From contig OX235264.1 in NCBI GenBank assembly GCA_944472135.2, positions 87,740,319 to 87,804,318 on the forward strand: a stretch of DNA of 64,000 nucleotides. Direction: 5' to 3'. Positions 1 to 12,400 of the stretch are shown here, piece by piece. Made by a program: the position numbers and the translations under genes. The notes under the pieces were generated by a model. The model made no database searches. It was given only the letters and a program-made list of their open reading frames with translations, and had not been told where the DNA came from. The stretch is from Trichobilharzia regenti. Lineage: Eukaryota; Platyhelminthes; Trematoda; Strigeidida; Schistosomatidae. Positions within the stretch are counted from its first letter, which is position 1. Each line of letters opens with the position of its first letter.

Positions 1-1750
1 TGCAAGATGAAGAAAGATAGGCTTTTTCTCTACTGTGCTACTTTTCACTTTTTCAACATGACGTCTCCCATACTTGTAGATGAACTTTTGTGGGTAACCG
101 TTGTCGCGTAGGCATTTCTCCACAACGGATAGCTCTTCCCCAATCTTTTCTTTTGAGCACAGTTTCCTCACACGATCAGATAATGTTCTCACCAATCCCT
201 TTTTGTAACTTATAGGGTAGAAGCTTTTGAAGTTAAGGTAAACCACCCTCCAGGTCTCTTTTCTGTGTATATATCTTATGATTTAGCCGTCTATATCTCG
301 TTGGATATCCAGGTCAAGAAAATGGAACTTCACCTCTTTTTCATACTCCGTTGTAAACTTAATATTAGGATGAGCGCTGTTAAAGACTTTTAATACTTGG
401 GATGCATCATTAAAAGAATTACAAATAACGAAAGTGTCATCTACAAACCTTGTATAGAAGTTGGTCAGACTGATTGCGGATTTCAACCTTGTTTGTTCTA
501 AACTACCCATAAAAATATCTTCCAGAATCGGACCCAAGGGGCTTCCCATGGCGACCCCGTCAGTTTGGCGGTACAGAGTGTCGTTGAAATAGAACTGTAC
601 GTCTTTGGTGCATATAAGTAAAAGTTGTCTGAGTTCGTTCTGAGGCAGAGGAAGGAGTTCGGCATGCTGACATATAATTTATATTTTTTCTTCCAATGGG
701 ATCTTTGTAAACAGTGAAGACACGTCGAAGGACACTATAAATGTATTTGAGATGCTTAGATTCTCTAAATGTTTAACGAATTGGAAGTTGTCTTTCAGGC
801 TGTAGACTGCTAATTTATCACGGATTGATTCTAACATTTCTGCTAGCCACCTAGCTACTTTGTGATACGGCGAATTAATCATAGATAATATTGATCTCAT
901 ACGGATTTCAGGCTTATGCATCTTTGGCAAGCCGTACATGTAAGGCAATCTGGATCCCTTAGGCTTCATTTCGTTGTATATGTTGTTATCAGTCAACTTC
1001 TTCTTCAAAAGTTCTCTTAGCTTCTTTGTTATCCGACTTTCCATCGATTCCGTTTGATCTTTCTTCGATGGATCAGTTCGAAATGTTGGTGAGTCATTCA
1101 GAACTGATTCCACTTTTTTACATAATTATCTTTATCCATTATCACAACACCTGATCCTTTGTCAGGTCGGAGAATAACAATAGAGTAATTTTTCATTAAA
1201 ATTCTTAATGCTATTTGGTGATTTTTCGAAAAAATGCAGATTTCGGATTCAGTGATATGATATTTTGATTAGCGATATCGACAAGTCGAGATTTATACCA
1301 ACCTTGTTTTCTGTCGTCTACTGGTTTTAATTCGGACAGTTGATGGTATAAACCTTCGAACTGGGTTTCGACATCAATTCTGTTGGTAAATTTCGTTGGG
1401 ATGTGGAATCTGAATCCTAGTGAAAGTGCTTCTGTTTCTCTCTGACTCAGTTTATAACTTGACAAGTTGAATACGAATTTATCAGGATTCTCTGGAATTC
1501 CTTCACATAGTGTTTCTTTAACCAGCGTCTTCGATAAAATTTTCTTGAATTTTACGCTTGTTTTATTCTGAACCTCTCGAATAAAATTGATGAACTTGGT
1601 TCTACAGACTAGGTTCATTCCGTTTAAGATACTAGCTTCTTCCTTTAATCTAGGAATGAGTTGTTTGGTGTACTCGATTTGGGATTTCGCAACGCGTCGG
1701 AGATTTTTTGACGATAGTGGTAACTTGCAAAGCCTGACAGACAAATTTGT
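1..1750 (-). mobile_element. Penelope-like element, N-terminal region, RT and linker; runs off the left edge
   Basis: Minus-strand frames read in order as a Penelope-like reverse transcriptase. An N-terminal helical segment (1744-1211) is followed by a segment with the YGLPKMHK-type motif and catalytic motif A (SFDVSSLFTKIP, 1113-679). Then come the PLG-type motif B (MGSPLGPILEDIF) and the catalytic FVDDTFV box (549-283). Finally there is the linker that normally precedes the GIY-YIG nuclease (280-1), recognisable by SYKKGLVR and an NGYP motif. The frames are offset, so it is a decayed copy. The GIY-YIG domain would lie outside the window. It lies downstream of the aminopeptidase gene on the same strand. 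Confidence 0.85.
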
Positions 1751-1761
1751 TTCCTGTCTAT

Positions 1762-2239
1762 GAAAGATGAATTAAGCGTTAAGACATGGAATATCCGTAC
1801 AATATTTGTGGCTGGCATGGCTTATCAGATAACAGAAGAAAAGAGGTGTTAGCAATCTGTGATAGCAGATACTACGTAATGCAAACAAGAAATTAAATGT
1901 AGTATTGTATTGAATTCTGAGGATTTCATGCAGTGTCAAATGACTGTTTGGAATAAAACCATTATTAATAATAACATTATTGTATTTCACTGGTCTCTCT
2001 TTAGCTACAGACAACCTAAAGAAATTATTTAGTCTGTGTAGAGAGGAACTGCTTAACGTACTTGCAAATATGACATACTATCAATTAACAAGAGACTTCA
2101 GAAATAATAAACACTTCTCAGAAGTTACATTTATATGACTTATACACAGAGGGTTCAAGTTTAAACAAAATATGTTTGGATATATTGAAAAGACAGTAGC
2201 GTAATAATGACTAATGGAAGATAAATAATAAAATAATAA
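1762..2239. other. Intergenic sequence, nothing recognised
   Basis: AT-rich sequence between the 5' side of the Penelope-like copy and a SINE. The first 200 bases could still belong to the element's 5' region, but I see no conserved motif. Confidence 0.4.
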
Positions 2240-2450
2240 TTTTTCCTTCACGTTCCCAGTGGAACATAGGGCTCCAAGCTAGTGGCTTGAAGTTTCTGTA
2301 GCAGTGTTCAATTTTTACTGGATGGGGTTGCTAACCTCATGCCCAACCGTTCCTCTTTACCAGCATTATTTCTGGCTCAGTGAGGTAAAGGAGTGCGCCG
2401 GCCGGGGGTCGAACCCCGGACCATATGCATGGTCGGCAAATGGAAGATAA
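2240..2450 (-). mobile_element. tRNA-headed SINE with RTE-like tail
   Basis: Read on the minus strand, a tRNA-like B box (ggttcgac-type, near 2410) is followed by the body and by the tail 'cctatgttccactgggaac' near 2255. The same body and tail recur at 32528-32766, 38590-38835 and 44308-44545, which defines a dispersed family. The head is incomplete here. Confidence 0.7.
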
Positions 2451-3178
2451 GCTGGTGTTAAGTAACTAGTGAGTTGAGTAATAATGTAGAATTCAACCAA
2501 AATAGTAGAAGCGGAAAGAAAAACAAAACAACAATATTCTAAAAGGGGAGAAGTTAGAAAAAGGATTACGTAAACAAATGAAAAGAAGAGTTAAAAAGTT
2601 AAGTTACCAGGCCAAAGGAAGACTGACAGCTGCATCTTCCCGAACACCCAATTTCACACACAGTGACTACAACAATAATACAAAATACACAACATCGGCA
2701 TAATTGCATCCACAAAACAGTCAGGTAATCTAGAAATCCATCAATCTTCGCCAACACACACACACACACACAGTGAATTCACACCACCTGCATCCACAAT
2801 ATCTTCACTCAACTCCAATTCCCAAAATCATACCATAGTCGTCATCGGTTAACATTCCATCTCGCGTGTGCTCTGCACTGATCCACACTCTCTCACAACA
2901 CTACACATCACACGTGATCATGTCTCTTCACCTGACATCATTACACTCACCGCTCACTGTGATATCCGACAATGAATGTGTCTTCATTCATATGTGTTGG
3001 ATTGTGTAACCGCAGTTTTCATCTTGTAACCTATTTCCGCAAAACTTTGAGTTTCTTGTTGTCTCAGTGAAGTCTGCATTTTTCAGACGCTATCTGACAG
3101 TCACAATCAGGTAAATCAGATCGATTTTGAACTGGGATTCTAGAGAAGGGTATCACTTTTGTGTTTGTTTAAAAATCA
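2450..3178. other. Downstream flank of the aminopeptidase gene; CA microsatellite
   Basis: No coding signal. A short (CA)n tract lies at 2754-2772. The part nearest 3178 is probably just beyond the 3' UTR of the aminopeptidase gene. Confidence 0.4.
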
Positions 3179-3184
3179 TTTATT
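3179..3184 (-). promoter_or_regulatory. Candidate polyadenylation signal AATAAA
   Basis: AATAAA on the minus strand about 170 nt past the stop codon of the aminopeptidase. In an AT-rich genome this hexamer is common by chance, so the assignment is weak. Confidence 0.3.
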
Positions 3185-3352
3185 TATATTTAAACATTGA
3201 GTAATATGTAAACAATATAATCACAAATGTATCAATCAATATAGCAAATAGAAAGGCGAACAGAATATCTGGGAATTAAATCCGAATTGTCCGGAAATAA
3301 AATTTCATTCAATCTTCTTATTATTGTTATTATCACTGTTATCGTGAAAACA

Positions 3353-3496
3353 TCACTTGAAACCTAATCGAGGCAATACATACCTCCTGGCAAACATCAT
3401 CAATGGAGCAGCCGTCGGTGTCACATAAATCTCACCAGCACTACCAGCCACATCCACGTGGGTATATGGTAGTTGAGTTTTGGAATCCAAACCATG
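3353..3496 (-). CDS. Aminopeptidase exon 10 (stop codon)
   Basis: 144 nt, acceptor TTTTAG, ending in TGA at 3353. Codes [13 protein letters not shown], the M17 signature near the C-terminus, then [18 protein letters not shown]. Confidence 0.94.
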   Translation of the reverse strand, partial: HGLDSKTQLPYTHVDVAGSAGEIYVTPTAAPLMMFARRYVLPRLGFK

Positions 3497-6400
3497 CTAA
3501 AACGTGAAACAAAACACAGTTATCATCAAATCAGTGTTGGTGAGATATGCTATATAGATAAATCAAACACCAGCATTAATGACTGACAAATAATCTTCCG
3601 GATTGTAGAATACTTCTACCATCTGCATAACTGACTGGTTACCACTAGTTTTCAATGTGAAGTTGGGTTTCAGATCAATTCCCGAAAATCAAATGATACA
3701 TTTGGATACACCCTTGTCTGCTTAACTATAAACAACTATTATTCGCCCCTCAATCTTTACACTGTCAGTAGATTATAAGAGTGGCTGATGGTTTTGTAAA
3801 GTGATCCATATGTTGTCAGCCTTCAATGTATGCTAAGTTTCACGAAGTGAAAGTAACTACTTGTAGTGTGAACAAATCAAAATAAGGTAATAGTTTCTGA
3901 TATATTCGGTTATTCTGGATGTCGAAGAGATGATGTGCGTGCAACTTCGATGCCAAATTATTTAAACGGTCAACGATCGACGTGGATTATGAATAATCTT
4001 CAGATATTTCTATAACTCTGCAATAATTTAAACTTTATACGCATATTCGCATTTATCAATCTAAGTAAGACAAGAGCGACGGTTTGTGCAGAATATGATA
4101 TAAGAATAGAAATTGCGCACTGTAGTAGAGTATAATTTCATTATGGGTAAAATTTATTTTGATGAAGTTTCACAGTGATGTTAACTGATGACGACTCGAG
4201 CACAATTTATTTCTCATAATCATTTCAGGTTACACACATACACACAACTTTATAATTTCGTTTATACAACTCCATAATTTGGCAGCAGTAATTTTCATAT
4301 CTCTGGTATCGGTGATGAGTCATTCCTATTGCATGTGTTGGGTGTACATTTGATGAGCAAAGATTCAGTAATCAACATCTCTCTCCGTCTACCTACATTA
4401 CTTCGTAGAATTTTAACGCCCTCCCACCTTATTTTGTGGTTGTGTGTTAATGCATGCTGAGCTTTTTTCTAAATTACTTATCTTCTCGGGGTCAACTATT
4501 CTTACCTTAGCTAAATTATTATGTTCCGACAATCTGACTACCCGTTACCTACTAGTTTGATCAATGTAGTTGACCTAACTCATAGTCATTGCAAAGTATT
4601 TTGTAAATTATATTATTTTGTTCAACTGGGTCAACTGGGTCCTCTAACCTACAGAGCTTGTCCTATTTGGGTGAGTTTGTAGGTTTAAATGCCACTCTAA
4701 TTTCTGCTTTATCAAGAATCCTGCGTAGGGTCTCAAATGTCCCCTCTTTGTATGGTAGAAGTGTAGATGCCTTATATTCTCACCAACCTGAAATTACTTT
4801 GGAAATCTTCTGCACTCAGCATATGGAACAGTATTCCAATTTTCAACACCAATGTCAAGATGGCACTTCTATACATATCAGAAACTTGGTTAGCGTGTAA
4901 CGTAAAGGAGTTGCAACAGGTTGCAGATGTTCATCAACAGCTGGCTTCCCTGGCTCCATACAGAAGATCGAATGACAAGTCAGAAAGAATTAGTGACAAG
5001 CAACTGTAGCAACAAACCAATCAAGAGCCTATTGCCCAACAGATATGCAGGAGAAAATGGAGATGGATGGGGCACACACTGAGGAAATCATCGAATGACA
5101 TATCGCGCCACGCTGTCGCTCGAATGGAATCCAAATGGGAAGCGATGAGTCGGTCGTCTGTGCGAGGTTGACATGGAAGAGATCGTGTGAGGAAGAGATA
5201 AGAGGCTATGGTCAATCGTGAACCCAGATGAAGAGGACGGTAGAAAATAGAACAAAGTGGAGATGCGTTGTTAGAGCCATGTGTTCCACTCGGAACACAA
5301 GGGAGAAATAAATATAATAATGTAACGATTGATAATTTTCCAAATAGAAAAACATAAAGGAACGTGATAGTCTGGAATAACGATAGCTTATTCGCTGGAG
5401 GTCAGTTAAAATGAGTTGTGGTAAGTAATAAAAGCGTCATTACAATTCGCCCTTATCTTAGTCCACGTGTGTCAGTGTTCAACGCATTAAAAGATGAACA
5501 AAATAAAATTCTGTAGGATAATTTTTCGTTAATACGTGTGTCATTGTTTAACACTTTAAACTAGTGCTAGAATAGGTAACATAATAACACACAACGCTCA
5601 CCTTATTCAAACCACTGACTGAAACAAGAAATGCAGCTGGCATCTGATGACCACGAGGTGTGGCGCTGCTTGGTAAGTTATTAGACTGTATCAAATCTTC
5701 ATATTCACTTTTAGCCTTGTTCATAGCATAGTCTTCTTTACGAAGAGTTGAAATCTTGAATAACAATACGAGAAGAGAATTCTGTACATGGGGAGCTATT
5801 CATCAGTGCTTTGTAGAATTAATGCCAATCATAGTGTTTAAATAACTGTTAGCTAACTTGGTACGTATACACAAAAGTGTCACAACATACTTCAGCATTT
5901 TCTTCTACGAAAATTATCTTAGAAGATTGAACACGCCTAAAAACTTGTCACAGACGAAATGTGCAGTCATTTAGTAGTTCAAAATCATAACTTAATCGTA
6001 CTAATTCATTATAAGACACTCATTATGAAAAGGAATTCCTTGGACGTGGAACATACTACACGCAACAGTCTTCATGTTACAAGGTAATGATTAAAGGTAG
6101 GAAGGCTGACATCTTTGTTCGATTGAAGCAACTAACCGTACAGTAACAAATATCACCTTTCCAAATTTAATAATTATTACATCACTTTCGTTACTTTCCT
6201 CTTTTAACATCCACATTTTCATCACATTCTTCAACACTATATTCCTCACACAAAACCTAAAACGTGTTCACGGTCACCAGAAATACAATCTCACATGTTG
6301 TCTATCTATTTATATACACGGGATTATGTAGCTTCAAAAATTGACTACGTCTACTTATTTCACATGTCCTACTTCATTCTTGATAAATTATTAACTCATT

Positions 6401-9400
6401 CACCTGAACACACACACACACAACCACCACTATCAACACTCAAATCAACTTTCACAACAATTCATCAATAAAACACACTCACTTCTACAACATCTGAGAT
6501 TAAATCACCAGCACTCTGTAGTTCCTGAGAGACTTTCTTCACTCGTGCTGGTCCATTGTCCATTACAGCCTGTTTGTTAGACACACACACAAATCATTAA
6601 AAAAATAAAAACACGAAGTGAGTTCAATGAGAGAATAGTTTCAAGGCATAACTGTGAGTAATAAATAATGCACGGATGGATGATCCCTAATTTAGTACGA
6701 CTGTAGCATTAAACTATGTATGACATGATACTAGAAATTCTTGAATTATTCAAAATTAGTTTGGCAAACCTGACACGAAATTTACACACAGAGGAGCAGC
6801 CATTCGTTTCTCAGAACACTTTCAAGAAGAAGAAGAGGGAGAATATTTTGTATCGTGTTTCACAGAATTTATATTGAACACTTCACCAACTTCACAGGAT
6901 GTCAGTGACGAGTGCTACATGTCTGAGACTCTGAAGTAGGTAACTAGTCTAAATCATAGTATTGTATGTATATATTATGTATCACCTCTTTTTTCAGCAC
7001 TCCAGCTTATCACCTTCATAGATAGATGTTATGAACACAGGATTCTGTGGGAGTTGAATTTACCACATCTTGGATTCCCTCATCTGGTAGAGAATAGAAC
7101 ACGATAAGACTAAAGCATGCAACACAAAATAGTCAATCGTCCTAGGTGATTATAAGAAGAAAGGGGGAAGGGCAAGACAACTAAACAAGCATAACTTCAT
7201 ACCATATCTACATGAAGATACGGTTTTAAAAAGTGTTCGTTAATTACAACTGGTTTAGAGCCGAATCACCTGCAGTCATGAACCACCTATTAAGACTGTC
7301 ACATTAATCTCAGTTAAGAGACCTACACCTTTCTGCATAACTATGATAATAAGTCACTAGCATCACGGACTGGTTGCATGTCTTGTTTAGACCACGCTTT
7401 GCTGTTTTATTACAACCTGAGTTTTATACTACTTAAATAATAGCATACTGAGATAGATGGTCGATTGCTGTGTATTTCTTAGTTACCTCAGCAGATATTG
7501 CGAGGTAAACAAAATATCAGCCGATCTATATACCATATTATATAAAAATGTAGTTAAAAATTACAATTACAAAGTTCATTCTCTCTTAGTCGTCTTGTCA
7601 CATGTGAAATAATCTTTGTTCAAAAATGTTACAACAAGTTTTATTTGATTTTTACTTATATTTTACAAAAAACATTGTGAAAATCATAGCGTTATTCAAC
7701 TGAATTAGTATTTTTTATAAATCGTGTATTTTTCTCGACCTTTAATCGCTTACATTTGATAATATGTTTAATAATAAAATAATTCTATACACTGAGTCGC
7801 ATTATTTACAATGGTATGATCCTCAAACAAATTTGTTCTTTCTACCTTGTTCAGTTTTATCGAAATAGAAAAGTTCGCAAATCACTGATCACTAGAACAA
7901 ACATTATTACCCTGAAGAGCTTCTTCTCCTCCAAAAGTTACAAGTTTAGACTATTTCAGTAATTAGTGCATGGCAGCCACCTTATGACTTATACAACATC
8001 AAACAAATATGTAACAGAAATTGTTCGGACAGATCACAAATCAATCATTAACCAATCAATTGTCATCATCATTTGTGTACCTAATAACAGGAGCTTTAGA
8101 AATTCGTTGTCAAACAGTAAGGACCGTGTCAAAAAAGACAACAGCACATTAGTTTTGCAATCTACAGGTTCTTGAAAATATGTGTATTGCGTTTTAGATT
8201 TCATTTTCGACCTTATTTCTACATATATTTTATCCATTATTTCATCAAATAATTTTTTACAATCAGTGTCTTTATGTTCTCACATATCTCACATTATTTT
8301 ATGCAGTCCAACGTTCATATAGAAAGTAAAGTCACTTGGGACAGGAATTTCCAAACAGAGAGAAAATGTCATCTTTTCAGATGATAGTTACGAAGAAAAT
8401 CTTCTATTCCACAGTCTTCTTCCTTTTTATTTTTGAAAAATATGTTTCTAATCTTTTTCAATACAATTTATCAGGATGATTCAAAAGTTAGAGTGCTAGT
8501 AATAAGGCTAACATGATGATAATAATGTAGGGTGCAGGGCATTCAAATATCATCTGTAAAGTTCAATTTTCGTTGAGGTTTGAAATAGTAGCACAACTAT
8601 CAGTTTGTGGCAATAAAAGACCACCACATTCACAACATGTTCAGACAAAAGTGTGTATTCGTTAGCCATATCTTAATTTATAGAAACAAGCCAGATTAAC
8701 ATAATCAACAAAGAAATAGAAGAAAGACTAACCGTATAGTGTTTATATGCTCGAATTACATGTCCAGTCAGTGTAGCCACTGTAAACAAAAATGGATTTT
8801 TAGCCTTGAGAGCCTGAAAGTAAAAGAATTAAAAAGATGGAGTAATTTGACCCAGAGTGAGAAGAACTTAATTTAATACATAAGATTCATTTAAAAATTT
8901 ACTTTTTTAGAAGGCAGCACCAAGAGCTCATATAAAATAGCGACCCAGCAACAAAAAGTGAAATATCATCTATACTTGTACTATCCTATTCAATATATTT
9001 ACACCAATAAATTCTCTATGACAAACAAGTTTTCTCAGCACCAGATTTATACCAGTTACACTATAGACGAAATTATGACAGTCTACTCAAAAACAACAAA
9101 TTACTTACTTACTGAATTGAGTCAACTCACAAGACTCCAACTCAAAGCTTACAAAAAGAAACTAATCACTCTGGATGAACAGAAAAAAACCCTGTTAACT
9201 GTTCGAATACGCACCTGTTTACCTAATAGGCTACTTTGACAAGATAGTAGAAACTCAATGTATTGATGGGAAGATGTCTGATTTTACGCACAAAGTAAGT
9301 ATTTCCCTTCTTTGATATTACATCAAACATTATTTGTTACAATTCAGCTGCCAGAACACCATTTCATGCATCAGCCTGTGAGCTACACTCATTAGCTGAA

Positions 9401-12400
9401 CAACAAAAACATGGTGGCGCCATTCGTTTCTTATTCTTCTAACACACTACACTTCATTTCCTAAGGACTTTCAACTTTCAGCACCACATACACATTTATG
9501 TACCTCCTCGACCACCTTCTTATTCACTTCTACTTTCTATGTTTTCTGTAGAGGATCATATGATGTAAATGTTATCTGAAATATTATGTCATCCTTGGTT
9601 TTAAACGTATATTCAACAACCCAAGTTAATCGTATTACAAGTGGCGCCATTAAATGCAGATACTGAGAATTTACATTTTCACTGAATAAATTCTTTCCGA
9701 AATAAAAATGACCACATACCTTTTCTTTGGCTTCACACAATAAATCAGCCATAACCGTTCGACCTTCAGCATCTGAGTGAGCGATACGGACACGCTGTCC
9801 AGAACGTGCAACTATAATCTCATCAGCCACGTAAGATTCAGCTCCAACACTATTTCGTACGAAGGCCAATCCAGCTGATATACTCAACCCACCAGGCTGC
9901 AACAAACCAACAGTTTTGAATAAACCAGCTATCGCTGCTGCACCACACTTGTCTCTATGCATTCCAGCCATATTCCCACTTGGTTTCACATCAGCACCAC
10001 CAGTGTCATATGTGATACCTTTACCGACAAGGAACAACGATGTGTCGATCTCCTTTGCATTAGGAGGTGTATAGTCTAGGTGAACGACCCTTCCATCATG
10101 ACGAGGAACAACTGACAAATGAGAAAGTGCATGTGAAAGATGACAGCAACTGTGAACCTTCAAATATTATGTCAAATATTCAGCAGTCCGGAAAGATAAA
10201 AAATTAATTAACACAAAGTTTATGAAGTGCTACTATAAAGGATGGTGATCTCCACTGAATGACCACTATAGAGAATTGAAATGTTCACCCACGCTTTGGA
10301 CCATGAAGTAATGAAATTCAAAACAGGATATTATACAACATTTCAAACAATTGTAAGGTTACAATTATGAGTCAGGGCTAGAAATCTACACGGCGATAGG
10401 GATACCCATCCAAATATAAATGTCAAACACGTCTTTTCGATCGCTCTGATCATTCTACAAGAAATTAGCTAAAATGAATTGTTAATTTAGTGAAACTATA
10501 TGCAAATTATTCTGACAGTACACGCCCGAATTGAATTTATTCTGTAAACCTCAATAAAGTAAAGTCACATGCTCATGATACGAGTAATGTGAGAAGTTCA
10601 TTCACACGTTTCAGAAGGCCTTCTTACCACAAATATATCACAAAAGCCGTTTCAAGAAAGCGTATGGAGTATGAAGATGACAATATAACGTTAACAGTCA
10701 TAACAGTTAACTAAAAATTGACATGACACGTCAGGCAGATTAAACGGAAATTCAATACATGCCGATTTATTCAGTCACAAGCTGTATTCAACTTTTCAAA
10801 CCTGATCATAATACATGAATGATCTCACACAGAAGTCAATTGAGTAGTCCTGAAACTCACAACAAACTGTCTGAGAGAAGACTCTAAAACTATCTAGGTG
10901 ACATTGACAGAACGATAAACGAAACACATGGAATGCATTCTGTGTTCACAACACCAGTTCTGACAGTTCACCGCCTACAACAATCAGCCATCCATTTAAC
11001 ATCAACTACGTGATTACATTCAAACACACCTACACAAGAGCTTCTCACGACCACAGAAATACCTCAAATAGATTTTACCTTACTCAGAGGATAAGCCAAA
11101 ATAACATCAACCAAATAAAACTGACAGCTTATCCAGTTTATAAAATTACAATATCAAATATCAATCAAATAAATACTAAATATTCAAAATAGAAATTCTC
11201 ATTGACACAAAAACACAAGGCGATTTGACTGCACACAACTCCACAACATCACTCATAAAATCTGATATAAAAAACACACCAACAAAGTAAGTCGATTACC
11301 TGATGCAGCTCGATTGACAGCTGCCATCAACGGATACTTCTTCACATCAACCTTCTCCACTGTCATTTTAATACCAGTAAGACCACTCAAAGCATTCTCC
11401 AAATACTCTACAATCTTCGGAGCCGCCATTCGTTCTGGATCTGACCCACCGATATCGCGTGCGACTATTCGACCTTCTTCAATAGCCATAGCGGTGTTTA
11501 GTAAACGCTCGTCCGCCTCCATCACACCAAATCGTAATGCTTTGGGAAACTTTTCAGGAACCATTTCACGGACTTCAAGAGGCTGTGTTACAGATATCAG
11601 AAATAAAATGCATCAATTCAAAAACATTCTTCAACCTCACGAATTAGTGACAAAACTTTACGCTGAAATATTAGGTTAAATTGGTGAACTAAGACGAGTT
11701 TATTGACAAACAGCCATGATCTGAGAGAATCATTGTGAATATTAAAAGCTACTGGACACATGATCAGTCCAGTTACAAACTCTCCAGATATCAGCGCCCA
11801 CGGATGACAGGGATGTCACGAATTCACAAGAGAATTGACGACCCAGAAGTACTTGGGAGGAAGAGAAATGAAATTGCACATCAAACAAAGCTGAACTAAG
11901 AGGCTGCTACTCTCTGTAATCACCATCTATCACGCTCCACTAATGAATCCACTACAAACTACTATTGTCTACTTCTTCATAATGCTGATACATTCGCATT
12001 AGTTTACTCTCCTCAAGTTTTTAACCTAATCGTCAGACCCTTGTCAGTTGGATTCATTGCTCATTTCATAGATATCATAAACCGATACAGGTCAAATTAT
12101 TCATACAAATACTTACCGTATACAATGCGTGATATGCTCCCAGAACAGCGTTCAACAATAGACAACTACGATCTGTCCACTGAAATTCTTTTGGAGCTGA
12201 GACTAATGATCCACAACATAATAACGGCGATTTGCAACCAATCTTTAACAATCTACACGAGAGAGAATACAACTAGTGTGTTTAAATTAAAGTCCAAATA
12301 AGGTGTCGTTACAAGCATATACGTAACCACAGACATCCAAAGATTCAAGTTGGCTTAGTATTACTGACTGACTGAATGACTGACACTTTATTTTATTCCA

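Noticed and set aside
12041..12301. Plus-strand open frame opposite aminopeptidase exon 4
   Set aside because: Shadow of the coding strand; the minus strand gives the conserved protein and splice sites.
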